NCBI GenBank assembly: GCA_964017155.1
Contig: OZ024862.1
Coordinates: forward strand, 45,184,462-45,248,461
DNA: 64,000 nt
Source: Oasisia sp. SBJ-2009
Lineage: Eukaryota; Annelida; Polychaeta; Sabellida; Siboglinidae
Direction of reading: 5' to 3'
Shown: positions 1 to 9,906 of the stretch, piece by piece
Layout: each line of letters opens with the position of its first letter
Numbering within the stretch: position 1 is the stretch's first letter
Made by a program: the position numbers and the translations under genes
Notes under the pieces: generated by a model
Told to the model about the DNA's origin: nothing
Databases searched by the model: none
The model's input: the letters and a program-made list of their open reading frames with translations, nothing else

Positions 1-349
1 AGGAAGTAAAACAAAAGCCTAAAGAACAAAATGAAGTAAATAAAACAAATAAAGAACAAAACGAAGTAAAACAAAGCCTAAAGAACAAAAGAAAGTAACG
101 GGGATGTCTGCGATGATGAAGGTGATTATCGGTACGGCGGTGGGTATAGGCGTTGTGGTTGCTGCAGGATGTGGCGTAGCTGCCTGTGGTGCGTGTCCGA
201 CTAAAAGAGATATAGCAGCAAAATTGGCAGCCGCCAGGGGAATGAAATCAGTAAGATCGGGAGTACAGAGAAGCACGGAGTTAGGAGACGAAGATGAAGA
301 GGAAGATGAAGAGGAAGATGAAGAGGAAGATGCGGTGTCATCGATTTGA
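1..349 (+). pseudogene. 3' end of EGF/FTP membrane-protein gene, copy A, frameshifted
   Basis: This is the distal part of a gene whose intact paralogues lie at 5461-7587 and 14319-16175. It covers the Lys/Glu/Gln-rich stalk, the membrane helix and the acidic tail. Compared with copy B, one A is missing from an A-run near 73-75. The stalk frame therefore shifts and ends at TAA 96-98, before the membrane segment. The helix and acidic tail (104-349) stay open in the other frame. If expressed, the product would lack its anchor and could be secreted. A sequencing error in the A-run is the main alternative. The start lies outside the window. Confidence 0.75.
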
Positions 350-1290
350 GACTATATTGCAGGATCATTTCTTTAGCTATGATTTCGCAGACAACAAAGC
401 TTCAAAACAGGCCTATCTAATGGTGTATATGTATTTATTATAAAACCTGCTGTACAAATGATATTGTGACGTGAAGTGTACATTACCCGTACAGCTGCAG
501 ACAGGCCACACTTTACTATCAGTGATCGTAACAGTTTGAAGTTGCCCAGGCGTCTGCCAAAGAGTGCAACACCGTGGAAATTAATCAATGAAATGCTTTG
601 CGTTTTGTTTTGAATTCATTGTTTTACAAGTGGATAAAGAAAGGTGACAGAAGGACAGGAACTGGGCGGACTTTGAATGATTAAAAGCGTTTCCGGAGAC
701 AAACTACTAGAAGACAAATAAAATTGATATATCTATCGATTCTTGATGTTAGTAAATGTGTTCGTTTTTGAAATTTACAAGTGCATAGTATTCAACATGG
801 ATAATAACACATTGACGTTGTCAAAAACACTCATTTGAATTACCCGTTATGCTTGTCAAAACATGATTAAATCAGCGGTGTTCTTTCATGCCTCACGAGA
901 CATGACGATCATTGTAACACACAGTAAAAAAAACTGCATATCTCTGCACAAAAGTCGACCTAGCGTCGTGTTCAACATATAGAAAGCACGCACCGTCTGT
1001 TTTTCTCTTCTACCACTGAGACTCACGTAGTAGCAGTTGGCTGCAAAAGATTATATGACTAGACGACAACAATAATGTTTTGGTACAATTAAGCAACACT
1101 TGAGATTCAAAGCAAATCCCATAAAGCAAGTGAATTCAGAAGAATGGTTTATCAAGCGTGCGAGTATTGAAGGATGAATAATAAAGGTAACTATTCTTTG
1201 CATCGAGACGTCACACAATGCACAGCAAGTGACACACAATTAACACAGGCAGACACATTACACAAATAAACACCTACTAATCTGTGCATC
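350..1290. repeat. Segmentally duplicated 3' flank, copy A
   Basis: No gene is visible. Bases 350-760 match 7588-8000 and the whole stretch matches about 16176-17100, with a few percent difference. It is therefore part of the tandem unit that carries the EGF/FTP genes. It includes a candidate poly(A) signal, AATAAA, at 717-722. Copy C keeps this hexamer at 16518-16523, while copy B reads AATACA at the same place. Confidence 0.8.
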
Positions 1291-1305
1291 AACTTATTAT
1301 TCACT

Positions 1306-1515
1306 ACACCTGGATCGCCATACCTGGATTGTCACACCTGGATCACCACACCTGGATCGCCACACCTGGATCACCACACCTGGATCGCCACACCTGGATC
1401 ACCACACCTGGATCTCCACACCTGGATCACACACTTGGATCACCACACCTGGATCACACACCTGGATCACCACACCTGGATCACCACACCTAGATCACCA
1501 CACCTGGATCACCCT
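1306..1515. repeat. Minisatellite of about 14 bp
   Basis: About fifteen degenerate copies of a unit close to CACACCTGGATCAC. The alternation of GATCACC and GATCGCC suggests a higher-order doublet. Copy C of the segmental duplication diverges at this point, near 17100, so the array sits at a duplication breakpoint. Confidence 0.9.
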
Positions 1516-1795
1516 ATGGAAACTGACTGCTAAGCCATTGACGTGATGTCGCCTCTGTCTGAGAGCTTGAGACACTGTTGTATTCTTTCCGTCCCGCTGC
1601 CCATAGGAGCGGCTGTGGCAGGCGCTGAAGGACGGAGACATCGACATGGTGGTGAGCGACAATTTCCCCTGCACGGCCGACCTCAAGCTCATTGAAGCCG
1701 GCGACTTCCTGCAGGCGTGGGGCGGCATCGCCTAGCTGCAGTTCGGTAGGTCACTAGAAGGAGACGGACTATCTCTCACATATCAAACAACTCCA

Positions 1796-2407
1796 AGCGT
1801 TATTACGAATACGAATACATTTATTTCAGGTAAAAGAAAACATATACAGTATGAACATACACACCCATAGCCTCTAAAAGGTAAATATGTTAAACAATGA
1901 GTAGATAAAATTAGATTAGGTTATCCGTTAGATAAGTGTAAAAGTGTAGTATACCAGATAAAAAAAAATAATGATCAATATGTCTGATTGTATAATAAAT
2001 ATGAATTTATACATTTAGATAAACACAATTTGAAAATAAAAAAGTTAAAAGGTGAATGGATAAAATAAATAAATTGGTAAGTTGTATAAACAAAACTAAT
2101 AAAAACACATTTGGTAGACATTATATATATCTTACTAGTGTACAGTATTAAATAAACGCGCCAACATAATGATAACAATCATCATAATGTCTTACCAAGT
2201 GCTGAATACAATCCTTTGTTTTGACTAAAGCGCTGAACAAAATGTTCATAACTGTATGGCACCAATATAAATATAAAAAAGCTATTTTTTAAAAGATGCG
2301 TCTTAAGCACCATCTTAGACGAAAAGGTAGTGTCACACTGTTTGACTGACGTCAGCATATTGTTCGACAGTAGAGGGACCACATTAGCGAAAGCTCGTTT
2401 TCCGAAC
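1796..2407 (-). mobile_element. 5'-truncated LINE remnant in an allantoinase intron
   Basis: On the minus strand, 2407-2240 encodes the typical C-terminal end of a non-LTR reverse transcriptase (FGKRAFANVVPLL, then SFF-like and KTHLLK motifs). The 3' side ends near 1796 with a degenerate TATTCG-type tail, as in L2/CR1-like LINEs. Only the last few hundred bases of the element remain. The rest of this stretch is AT-rich with no other coding signal. Confidence 0.55.
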
Positions 2408-2473
2408 TATTTACATGTATGTACACACCCGTGAACTGACATACATCCCGGATTTGATGGTGTCAAAATAAAG

Positions 2474-2476
<3 letters not shown>

Positions 2477-2504
<28 letters not shown>
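2477..2504. repeat. (TTA)n microsatellite
   Basis: About nine TTA units follow an AATAAAG-like sequence. They may be the tail of a retroposed element. Confidence 0.85.
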
Positions 2505-4262
2505 GAAGCGTGTGGGTGGCACTTTTAGGAGACCAGCCGAATTTTTGAGACTATTCGAAAGACGGTCGGATACATATTGCGGTGCAAGTCCGTGGAGTGC
2601 CTAGAATGTAACCAAGATAATTTTTAAACGAAATTCCGACTTGGATTAGTAACCAATGCATGCAATATTGGTGTTATGTGTTCGTGCTTGATATTTCGCG
2701 TCATCAGACGAACAATAGTGTTCTGAATTATATCCAATGGTATCACAGTTTGTCAAAAACAATTATCCACCCGTTTATCTTTTCAACTTGCGAGATTTCT
2801 TAGTTGTGTAGTCTTCTTAGACTGAACCAAGAAACCGACAATGAATTGCGATTTATTTTATCATAGTATCCGCCATCCCTTGGCATTGTTTTATTTGCCA
2901 TTATATCATACAATAACAGCGAATATGTTTAGAATCATTTGAACTCATGTTTGGGTAACATGAAATTGATAATTTATTTTGCTTGGTAGTTTCACGACTA
3001 CTAAACTACATAAAATATTCCACAAGCGAGCTACCATGTTGCTATCGATACTGCCAAAGGCTAAGTTGGCTCATTCGCAAAATGAATTTGAAATAAGACA
3101 ATTGAACAAAATCTTCAATCTGCCCTAGCTTGAAACATACCTGCCGTAGTCACGCAGAACCAATGGAAAAGTTCCAGTGATGGAATTACGACAGTGCACT
3201 TAAAGAGCAATGTAACATTCATGTTACATTTTCTCCTTAGGGTTGTCCCTGTTCTGGACGCATGCGCAGAAGGTTGATCTGACGCTCGGTGACGTTGCAC
3301 GGCTGCTCTGCGTGAAACCGGCGGCGCTGTGCAGCATGGGGAACAGGAAAGGCGCCATTAAAGTCGGATATGACGTCATCTGGGATCCGGAGAATACGTT
3401 CAAGGTAGGCAACGATGGGTGACGTTTCGACGTGGGGTACAACTTGATTTTGTGCAGACGAAACATCGCGACAATAACAGTCCCGTTCCCATATTCTGCT
3501 ATATGCTTTTGTTGCTTTATGATGCACACTCACACATGTACGCTCACGTACATGTACACGCATACCCACGCACGTAAGCGCGCTCTCGCACTCTGTATTA
3601 AAGACTAATGACAAAAGGACGCTCCATTTAATGCAATCATTTACCTTACCTTAGAATACCTTCCCTTAGGACGGTTCTGATCGTAGGATGCTGTGTTCCT
3701 TCCTCTGTGATCAGTTCTTCGTTTTCGTAATCTAGTAATATGACATTGCGTGTTCCGGTTCTATTGTTAATTATTCTTAACGGTACTTCAAAATCATACA
3801 CAATATTCTGGGTATACCAGAATTTGTCTAGTCATTTGACTTTCTACCGTCGAAGATCAGCGCGAATATGGCCAAACACATCCGCAATCAAAGTATCAAT
3901 TATTTGTTTTCTTACAGGTTGAACCGAGTATCATCCAGCACAAGAACAAGGTCGGTGTTACTATGTTACGATCTATTTAATAATAAAACTAAACTGTTCA
4001 TCATGAACATAATTAAAATAATAACAGCTAAACGAGTAATTATAATATAGCTGTATGCGTCTAATTGTGCCATGTACTACTGTTAATTGATCAACTGCAA
4101 ATATCTTAAAGTAACCGTAAATATTAAGAACGTCCACGTTTTTAAGTAAGCCAAATTGTTTGAAAGCGTGGGAAGTGGCTAATTAACATGTAATAGTTAA
4201 TCAGCAAGTAACATACTTCGTGTAATGTTTGTAAGGACAGAGTTGATTGTTTGTTTGATATT

Positions 4263-4320
4263 ATTTGTTTGTTTGTTTGTTTGTTTGTTTGTTTGTTTGT
4301 TTGTTTGTTTGTTTGTTTGT
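4263..4320. repeat. (TTTG)n microsatellite, allantoinase intron copy A
   Basis: About fourteen GTTT units lie just upstream of the last allantoinase exon. Copy B has the same repeat, longer, at 8909-8981. Confidence 0.95.
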
Positions 4321-4466
4321 ATGTGTAGGTGACACCATACGCCGGTGAGATTCTACGAGGTGTAGTTCAACGGACGGTCGTAGCAGGCGAGACTGTCTTC
4401 GAGAACGGGGCAATATCCGATTCACCCAAAGGTCGGCTACTCTTTCCGAAGCAGATCGAGATCTGA

Positions 4467-5260
4467 CACTGTAAATAGGATCTATCAATATAGGACTTAA
4501 TGAGGCATATTTTCGATTTATTTGACTTAGGTCTAGTTGACCTTCTATTGCCGTTTACGTGGTGTTTGCTATTTTTCTCGTATATATAAGAAACTACAAG
4601 TGTGTAGTAGCGTTGGCACTGGCTAGAACTTCGGACTGTCGACAAAGAGAATCCGGGGTCGAATTATGGCACTCTACATTGCTCCAGTTCACTCAGCTAT
4701 ATGAATGAGTATCCGACAATATTATTTATGTAAACACAGTGGTAGATATGTGTATAAGAATAGTCTTCGCCCATTAATTTAATATGGATGCTTTCCAGAG
4801 AAGCCAAAATGGTGTTCGGTTAAACGGGATTAAAGTTTATACCAAACAATTCTCATATATAAGTATTTTCGTATGGGATTACTTAGCATATACATTATAA
4901 CTTCAAAGATAATGGTTGATACAAAATCAACTACCCGGTTTCTACTCGAAGTCGCTATATTGAAAAATGAATAATTGGACATATGTTGTGTACGCAGTCA
5001 TAGGCATATTTAGGGGGGCTTAGTGCAGATTGTGTTTGATATAAGCTTGGGCAAGGGTAGGGTCTTCGGAGACATTCAATTAGCATTGCGCGGTTTTCGT
5101 CGTTAAATTTCCGTGACTTGAAAAATTACGCCAACCAAAAGCAAGTACCACCACTAGACTAAGTATTTCTATCCGTTTAATCGAGTCATAAACTACCCTG
5201 TATATAGGGTAGTGACGCTCTTTGCGTTACATTTCGCGACATGGTAACCAGCGACTCCAT
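4467..5260. repeat. Duplicated intergenic spacer between allantoinase remnant and EGF gene B
   Basis: No coding signal. It is nearly identical to 9128-9818 plus 14010-14120, where the CR1 element has split it. It forms the upstream flank of the EGF/FTP genes. Confidence 0.8.
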
Positions 5261-5262
5261 CC

Positions 5263-5270
5263 TATAAATA
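5263..5270 (+). promoter_or_regulatory. TATA box of EGF/FTP gene B
   Basis: TATAAATA lies about 190 bp before the chosen ATG and is conserved at 14121-14128 upstream of copy C. Transcription would be expected to start about 30 bp downstream, near 5295. Confidence 0.6.
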
Positions 5271-5392
5271 GGAAATTAGCATTCCGTTGCCTTGTGGGAT
5301 AGCACAACCGGACACGCGGGGTATTATGGGCAATCTAGATATGCTTACGTCATCGATCATTACTGTCGTGTTTTGTTAAATCACGCACCCGC

Positions 5393-5400
5393 TGACGTCA
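5393..5400. promoter_or_regulatory. CRE-like palindrome upstream of EGF/FTP gene B
   Basis: TGACGTCA is a perfect cAMP-response-element (CREB/ATF) consensus, conserved at 14251-14258. It would sit in the 5' UTR if the TATA box at 5263 is used. Function is inferred. Confidence 0.4.
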
Positions 5401-5460
5401 CCAATTTAGGGTTTACTCAAGAATATTTCCGCCACGATACCACAATAACCTCGAACAATT

Positions 5461-7587
5461 ATGCGTCGCCAGCACCTGAGAGCTGCGTTAGTCGCGAAAA
5501 TAAGTAATGTAATCGCTGCGCCGATGGCCCTAATACTGGTTCTTGTGTCAATCTACAGTATAAGGGCTGGACAAATTGGTGGTCGTTACAGACGACTTTC
5601 CAAGTGTTCGCTAAAGTGCTTGAATGGAGGAACGTGTAAGCTTAGTTCTAACGGGACAGCGTATTGCCAGTGTCCGCGAGGAACTGATCTCCCGCTTTGC
5701 CACAACGTAACGGTTTGGTCGGCTGGAAAAAACGCAATGCAATCCACAGTTGCACAGCCTCAGCTTGGCGCTTCCTGTGCTGTTGACAGGTTAGGATCTG
5801 ATTCCCCTTGCTCACTCACCGCGAGACACAAACATCCCTGGTGGAGGGTACATCTGGGATTAGTGCTGGGAGTTCGGAGAGTGCAACTAGAGACGAAGGA
5901 TTCTGCAAATGTTTCGTTTGTGGATGTTAAAGTTGGCATCTACCGCGGCGTGTACGGGTTGTGTGAATACTCAAACAATGTTCGTTTCGTTGGAAGATAC
6001 TACGATTGTCATGACCATTTAGGAGACGTCGTGGCGTTGATAGTCGAACATGAACATGAAATGCAGTTGTCGTTGTGCGAAGTGTCCGTTTATGGAGAAC
6101 CTCATCTTGGATCCCCGTGTTGGAGCAATCCCTGCGCTAATGGGGGAAGTTGCAAGCCAGTTGCATGTTATTATACGTGTGTCTGCCCAAACAGTTGGTC
6201 TGGAACAAACTGCGAAGGAAAGAATTGGGCATACCATGCAGTCACCTTGATGCGAAAGAATTCCGGCGAACTGCCAAGCCATGCTGATAATATTGTTGAT
6301 GGAAATAGAGAAGATATGATGAGGCATGGCAATAATAACCTATGTTCAGCATCCACGTTAATTAGAGATCCATGGTATTTGGTTGGTGTTTCTACCGTGA
6401 TCGAAATAAGACAGATGTTATTGGTGAATCGCCAGGATTGTTGTTCATCGTATATGTATAATTTCGATGTTTTAATTAACGATGCCAAGCTATGTGGAGC
6501 CAGGCGACATAACATGTCAGGTGTTGCATGGAAATATATCTGGTGTGTTCCTGTTGTTATAGGAAGTATTGTGCAAATTACGTTTTACGGTCTTCTGGTC
6601 ATTTCTTTGTGCGAAGTGGAAATATATGGTGTCCCAGTGCCATGTCGGAGCAATCCATGCAATAATGGAAAAACGTGTCGCCGAATTGGGATTAACAATT
6701 CTTACGAATGTCTCTGCCCATCTGGTTTCAATGGTTCTAACTGCATTGATGCAATTCCATGCTGGAGTACACCGTGTCACAATGGTGGCTCCTGCCGAAA
6801 TACCAAAATGCGGAACGTCTATCAGTGCTTCTGTCAAGGTAACACGACGGGTTCAAATTGTGAAGATTTCAAGCCATGCTGGAGCAATCCGTGTCACAAT
6901 GGTGGCTCTTGCCGAAATACTGAAATGTCGAACGTCTATCAGTGCTTCTGCCCTGGAAACACGACGGGTTCAAATTGTGAAGATTTCAAGCCATGCTGGA
7001 GCAATCCGTGTCACAATGGTGGCTCTTGCCGAAATACTGAAATGTCGAACGTCTATCAGTGCTTCTGTCCTGGAAACACGACGGGTTCAAATTGTGAAGA
7101 TTTCAAGCCATGCTGGAGCAATCCGTGCGACAACGGTGGCACTTGCACGGAGAACGATGCTTCTTACACGTGTAAATGCTCGTCGAAATGGACAGGAACA
7201 AATTGCAGTCTAGTGAAAGATCATACTAAAGAACAAAAGGAAGTAAAACAAAAGCCTAAAGAACAAAATGAAGTAAATAAAACAACTAAAGAACAAAACG
7301 AAGTAAAACAAAAGCCTAAAGAACAAAAGAAAGTAACGGGGATGTCTGCGATGATGAAGGTGATTATCGGTACGGCGGTTGGTATAGGCGTTGTGGTTGC
7401 TGCAGGATGTGGCGTAGCTGCCTGTGGTGCGTGTCCGACTAAAAGAGATATAGCAGCAAAATTGGCAGCCGCCAGGGGAATGAAATCAGTAAGATCGAGA
7501 GTACAGAGAAGCACGGAGTTAGGAGACGACGATGAAGAGGAAGATGAAGAGGAAGATGAAGAGGAAGATGCGGTGTCATCGATTTGA
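5461..7587 (+). CDS. Type I membrane protein with EGF and FTP (F-type-lectin-like) domains, copy B
   Basis: A 708-aa intronless gene, not matched to a named protein. The N-terminus has basic residues then a hydrophobic core (about 22-38), a signal sequence; Met22 would give a more typical one. Domains in order: EGF 1 (about 48-80), FTP domain 1 (about 81-213; PWWRVHLG, two Cys), EGF 2 (about 220-251), FTP domain 2 (about 255-395), five more EGF repeats to about residue 585, a KEQ-rich repeated stalk, a membrane helix rich in Gly/Val (about 632-656), and a cytosolic tail ending in a run of Asp/Glu. EGF repeats 5 and 6 are near-identical 114-bp units (6871-6984 and 6985-7098). FTP domains bind carbohydrate in fish and arthropod lectins, so a surface recognition or adhesion role is plausible but unproven. 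Confidence 0.88.
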   Translation: MRRQHLRAALVAKISNVIAAPMALILVLVSIYSIRAGQIGGRYRRLSKCSLKCLNGGTCKLSSNGTAYCQCPRGTDLPLCHNVTVWSAGKNAMQSTVAQPQLGASCAVDRLGSDSPCSLTARHKHPWWRVHLGLVLGVRRVQLETKDSANVSFVDVKVGIYRGVYGLCEYSNNVRFVGRYYDCHDHLGDVVALIVEHEHEMQLSLCEVSVYGEPHLGSPCWSNPCANGGSCKPVACYYTCVCPNSWSGTNCEGKNWAYHAVTLMRKNSGELPSHADNIVDGNREDMMRHGNNNLCSASTLIRDPWYLVGVSTVIEIRQMLLVNRQDCCSSYMYNFDVLINDAKLCGARRHNMSGVAWKYIWCVPVVIGSIVQITFYGLLVISLCEVEIYGVPVPCRSNPCNNGKTCRRIGINNSYECLCPSGFNGSNCIDAIPCWSTPCHNGGSCRNTKMRNVYQCFCQGNTTGSNCEDFKPCWSNPCHNGGSCRNTEMSNVYQCFCPGNTTGSNCEDFKPCWSNPCHNGGSCRNTEMSNVYQCFCPGNTTGSNCEDFKPCWSNPCDNGGTCTENDASYTCKCSSKWTGTNCSLVKDHTKEQKEVKQKPKEQNEVNKTTKEQNEVKQKPKEQKKVTGMSAMMKVIIGTAVGIGVVVAAGCGVAACGACPTKRDIAAKLAAARGMKSVRSRVQRSTELGDDDEEEDEEEDEEEDAVSSI

Positions 7588-8562
7588 GACTATATTGCAG
7601 GATCATTTCTTTAGCTATGATTTCGCAGACAACAAAGCTTCAAAACAGGCCTATCTAATGGTGTATATGTATTTATTATAAAACCTGCTATACAAATCAT
7701 ATTGTGACGTGAAGTGTACATTACCCGTACAGCTGCAGACAGGCCACACTTTACTATTAGTGATCGTAACAGTTTGAAGTTACCCAGGCGTCTGCCAAAG
7801 AGTGCAACACCGTGGAAATTAATCAATGAAATGCTTTGCGTTTTGTTTTGAATTCATTATTTTACAAGTGGATAAAGAAAGGTGACAGAAGGACAGCAAC
7901 TGGGCGGACTTTGAATGATTAAAAGCGTTTCCGGAGACAAACTACTAGAAGACAAATACAATTGATATATCTATCGATTCTTTATGTTAGTAAATGTGTA
8001 TGGCTGACGTTTCGACGTGGGGTACAACTTGATTTTGTGCAGACGAAACATCGCGACAATAACAGTCCCGTTCCCATATTCTGCTATATGCTTTTGTTGC
8101 TTTATGATACACACTCACACATGTACGCACACGTACATGTACACGCATACTCACGCACGTAAGCGCGCTCTCGCACTCTGTATTAAAGATTAATGACAAA
8201 AGGAGGCTCCATTTAATGCAATCATTTACCTTACTTTAGAATACCTTCCCTTAGGACGGTTCTGATCGTAGGATGCTGTGTTCCTTCCTCTGTGATCAGT
8301 TCTTCGTTTTCGTAATCTAGTAATATGACATCGCGTGTTCCGATTCTATTGTTAATTATTCTTAACGGTACTTCAAAATCATGCACAATATTCTGGGTAT
8401 ATTGAATAGTTTTTAAGGTAGATTTGGCGCTATATAAGTTTATTTTATTTATTTATTTATACCAGAATTTGTCTAGTCATTTGACTTTCTACTGTCGAAG
8501 ATAAGCGCGAATATGGCCAAACACATCCGCAATCAAAGTATCAATTATTTGTTTTCTTACAG
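7588..8562. repeat. Duplicated flank with internal deletion, copy B
   Basis: Bases 7588-8003 match 350-765 and bases 8012-8562 match 3420-3917. The roughly 2.65 kb between those points in copy A, including two allantoinase exons, is absent here. The candidate poly(A) hexamer is mutated to AATACA. No coding signal. Confidence 0.85.
8401..8460 (+). mobile_element. 60-bp SINE/LINE tail insertion
   Basis: Copy A reads straight through GGGTATACCAG, while copy B carries 60 extra bases here. They contain GGCGCTATATAAG followed by (TTTA)n, a common 3' end of invertebrate and fish SINEs and their partner LINEs. It is a severely 5'-truncated insertion made after the duplication. Confidence 0.65.
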
Positions 8563-9127
8563 GTTGAACCGAGTATCATCCAGCACAAGAACAAGGTCGG
8601 TGTTACTATGTTACGATCTATTTAATAATAAAACTAAACTGTTCATCATGAACATAATTAAAATAATAACAGCTAAACGAGTAATTATAATATAGCTGTA
8701 TGCGTCTAATTGTGCCATGTACTACTGTTAATTGATCAACTGCAAATATCTTAAAGTAACCGTAAATATTAAGAACGTCCACGTTTTTAAGTAAGCCAAA
8801 TTGTATGAAAGCGTGGGAAGTGGCTAATTAACATTTAATAGTTAATCAGCAAGTAACATACTTCGTGTAATGTTTGTAAGGACAGTGTTGATTGTTTGTT
8901 TGATATTATTTGTTTGTTTGTTTGTTTGTTTGTTTGTTTGTTTGTTTGTTTGTTTGTTTGTTTGTTTGTTTGTTTGTTTGTATGTGTAGGTGACACCATA
9001 CGCCGGGGAGATTCTACGAGGTGTAGTTCAACGGACGGTCGTAGCAGGCGAGACTGTCTTCGAGAACGGGGCAATATCCGATTCACCCAAAGGGCGGCTA
9101 GTCTTTCGGAAGCATATCGAGATCTGA
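8563..9127 (+). pseudogene. Allantoinase terminal exons (pseudogene copy B)
   Basis: Only two exons remain: 8563-8595, encoding the IQHKNK motif, and 8990-9127, encoding the C-terminus with an intact stop at 9125-9127. They match copy A exons 3918-3950 and 4329-4466 with a few substitutions. The two upstream exons were lost in the copy-B deletion, so no allantoinase could be made here. The (TTTG)n tract at 8909-8981 lies in the intron. Confidence 0.85.
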
Positions 9128-9818
9128 CACTGTAAATAGGATCTATCAATATAGGACGTAATGAGGCATATTTTCGATTTATTTGACTTAGGTCTAGTTG
9201 ACTAATATTTCCGTTTACGTGGTGTTTGCTATTTTTCTCGTATATATAAGAAACTACAAGTGTGTAGTAGCGTTGGCACTGGCTAGAGCTTCGGACTGTC
9301 GACAAAGAGAATCCGGGGTCGAATTGTGCCACTCTACATTGCTCCAGTTCACTCAGCTATATGAATGAGTATCCGACAATATTATTTATGTAAACACAGT
9401 GGTAGATATGTGTATAAGAATAGTCTTCGCCCATTAATTTAATATGGATGCTTTCCAGAGAAGCCAAAATGGTGTTCGGTTAAACAGGATTAAAGTTTAT
9501 ACCAAACAATTCTCATATATGAGTATTTTCTTATGGGATTACTTAGCATATACATTATAACTTGAAAGATAATGGTTGATACAAAATCAACTACCCGGTT
9601 TCTACTCGAAGTCGCTATATTGAAAAATGAATAATTGGACATATGTTGTGTACGCAGTCATAGTCATGTTTAGGGGGGCTTAGTGCAGATTGTGTTTGAT
9701 ATAAGCTTGGGCAAGGGTAGGGTCTTCGGAGACATTCAATTAGCATTGAGCGGTTTTCGTCGTTAAATTTCCGTGACTTGAAACATTACGCCAACCAAAA
9801 GCAAGTACCACCACTAGA
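9128..9818. repeat. Duplicated intergenic spacer, left of the CR1 insertion
   Basis: Matches 4467-5158. No gene or other feature seen. Confidence 0.8.
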
Positions 9819-9829
9819 TTTAACAAGAT

Positions 9830-9859
9830 TGCCACCTAGAGAATCAATTCTAGATGGCA
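9830..9859. other. 3'-terminal hairpin of the CR1 element
   Basis: TGCCACCTAGA and TCTAGATGGCA form an 11-bp stem with one mismatch around an 8-base loop, close to the 3' end of the element. CR1/L2-type LINEs often carry such a structure as the reverse-transcriptase recognition site; its use here is inferred. Confidence 0.5.
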
Positions 9860-9906
9860 GGTGGACAAGGAAGCCGTTTGGCTTATCGAGAGTCCAACCT
9901 ATCTAT

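Larger units (their letters stand above)
1607..4466 (+). pseudogene. Allantoinase, C-terminal exons (pseudogene copy A)
   Basis: Allantoinase, an amidohydrolase of the purine-degradation pathway, hydrolyses allantoin to allantoate. Four exons with AG/GT borders and compatible phases were read: 1607-1745, 3241-3404, 3918-3950 and 4329-4466. They give the family signatures [42 protein letters not shown] and LRGVVQRTVVAGETVFENG, then a stop at 4464-4466. Two defects are visible. TAG at 1733-1735 replaces the Ser that normally follows GGIA. The GYDxDLVIWDP motif lacks three residues in frame. The usual His of the SDHSPCT motif reads Asn. No upstream exons can lie between this copy and the EGF gene just before it. 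It is most likely a 5'-truncated pseudogene carried in the tandem duplication. The family call is strong; pseudogene status is likely. Confidence 0.85.

Noticed and set aside
1284..1493. Open frame with repeated LDHTWI-type units
   Set aside because: Translation of a 14-bp minisatellite.
6569..7213. 214-codon open frame in a second frame of the EGF/FTP gene
   Set aside because: Shadow of the repeated EGF coding sequence in the +1 frame.
8835..9332. 165-codon minus-strand frame in the allantoinase copy B region
   Set aside because: It runs through the (TTTG)n repeat and the antisense of a known exon.
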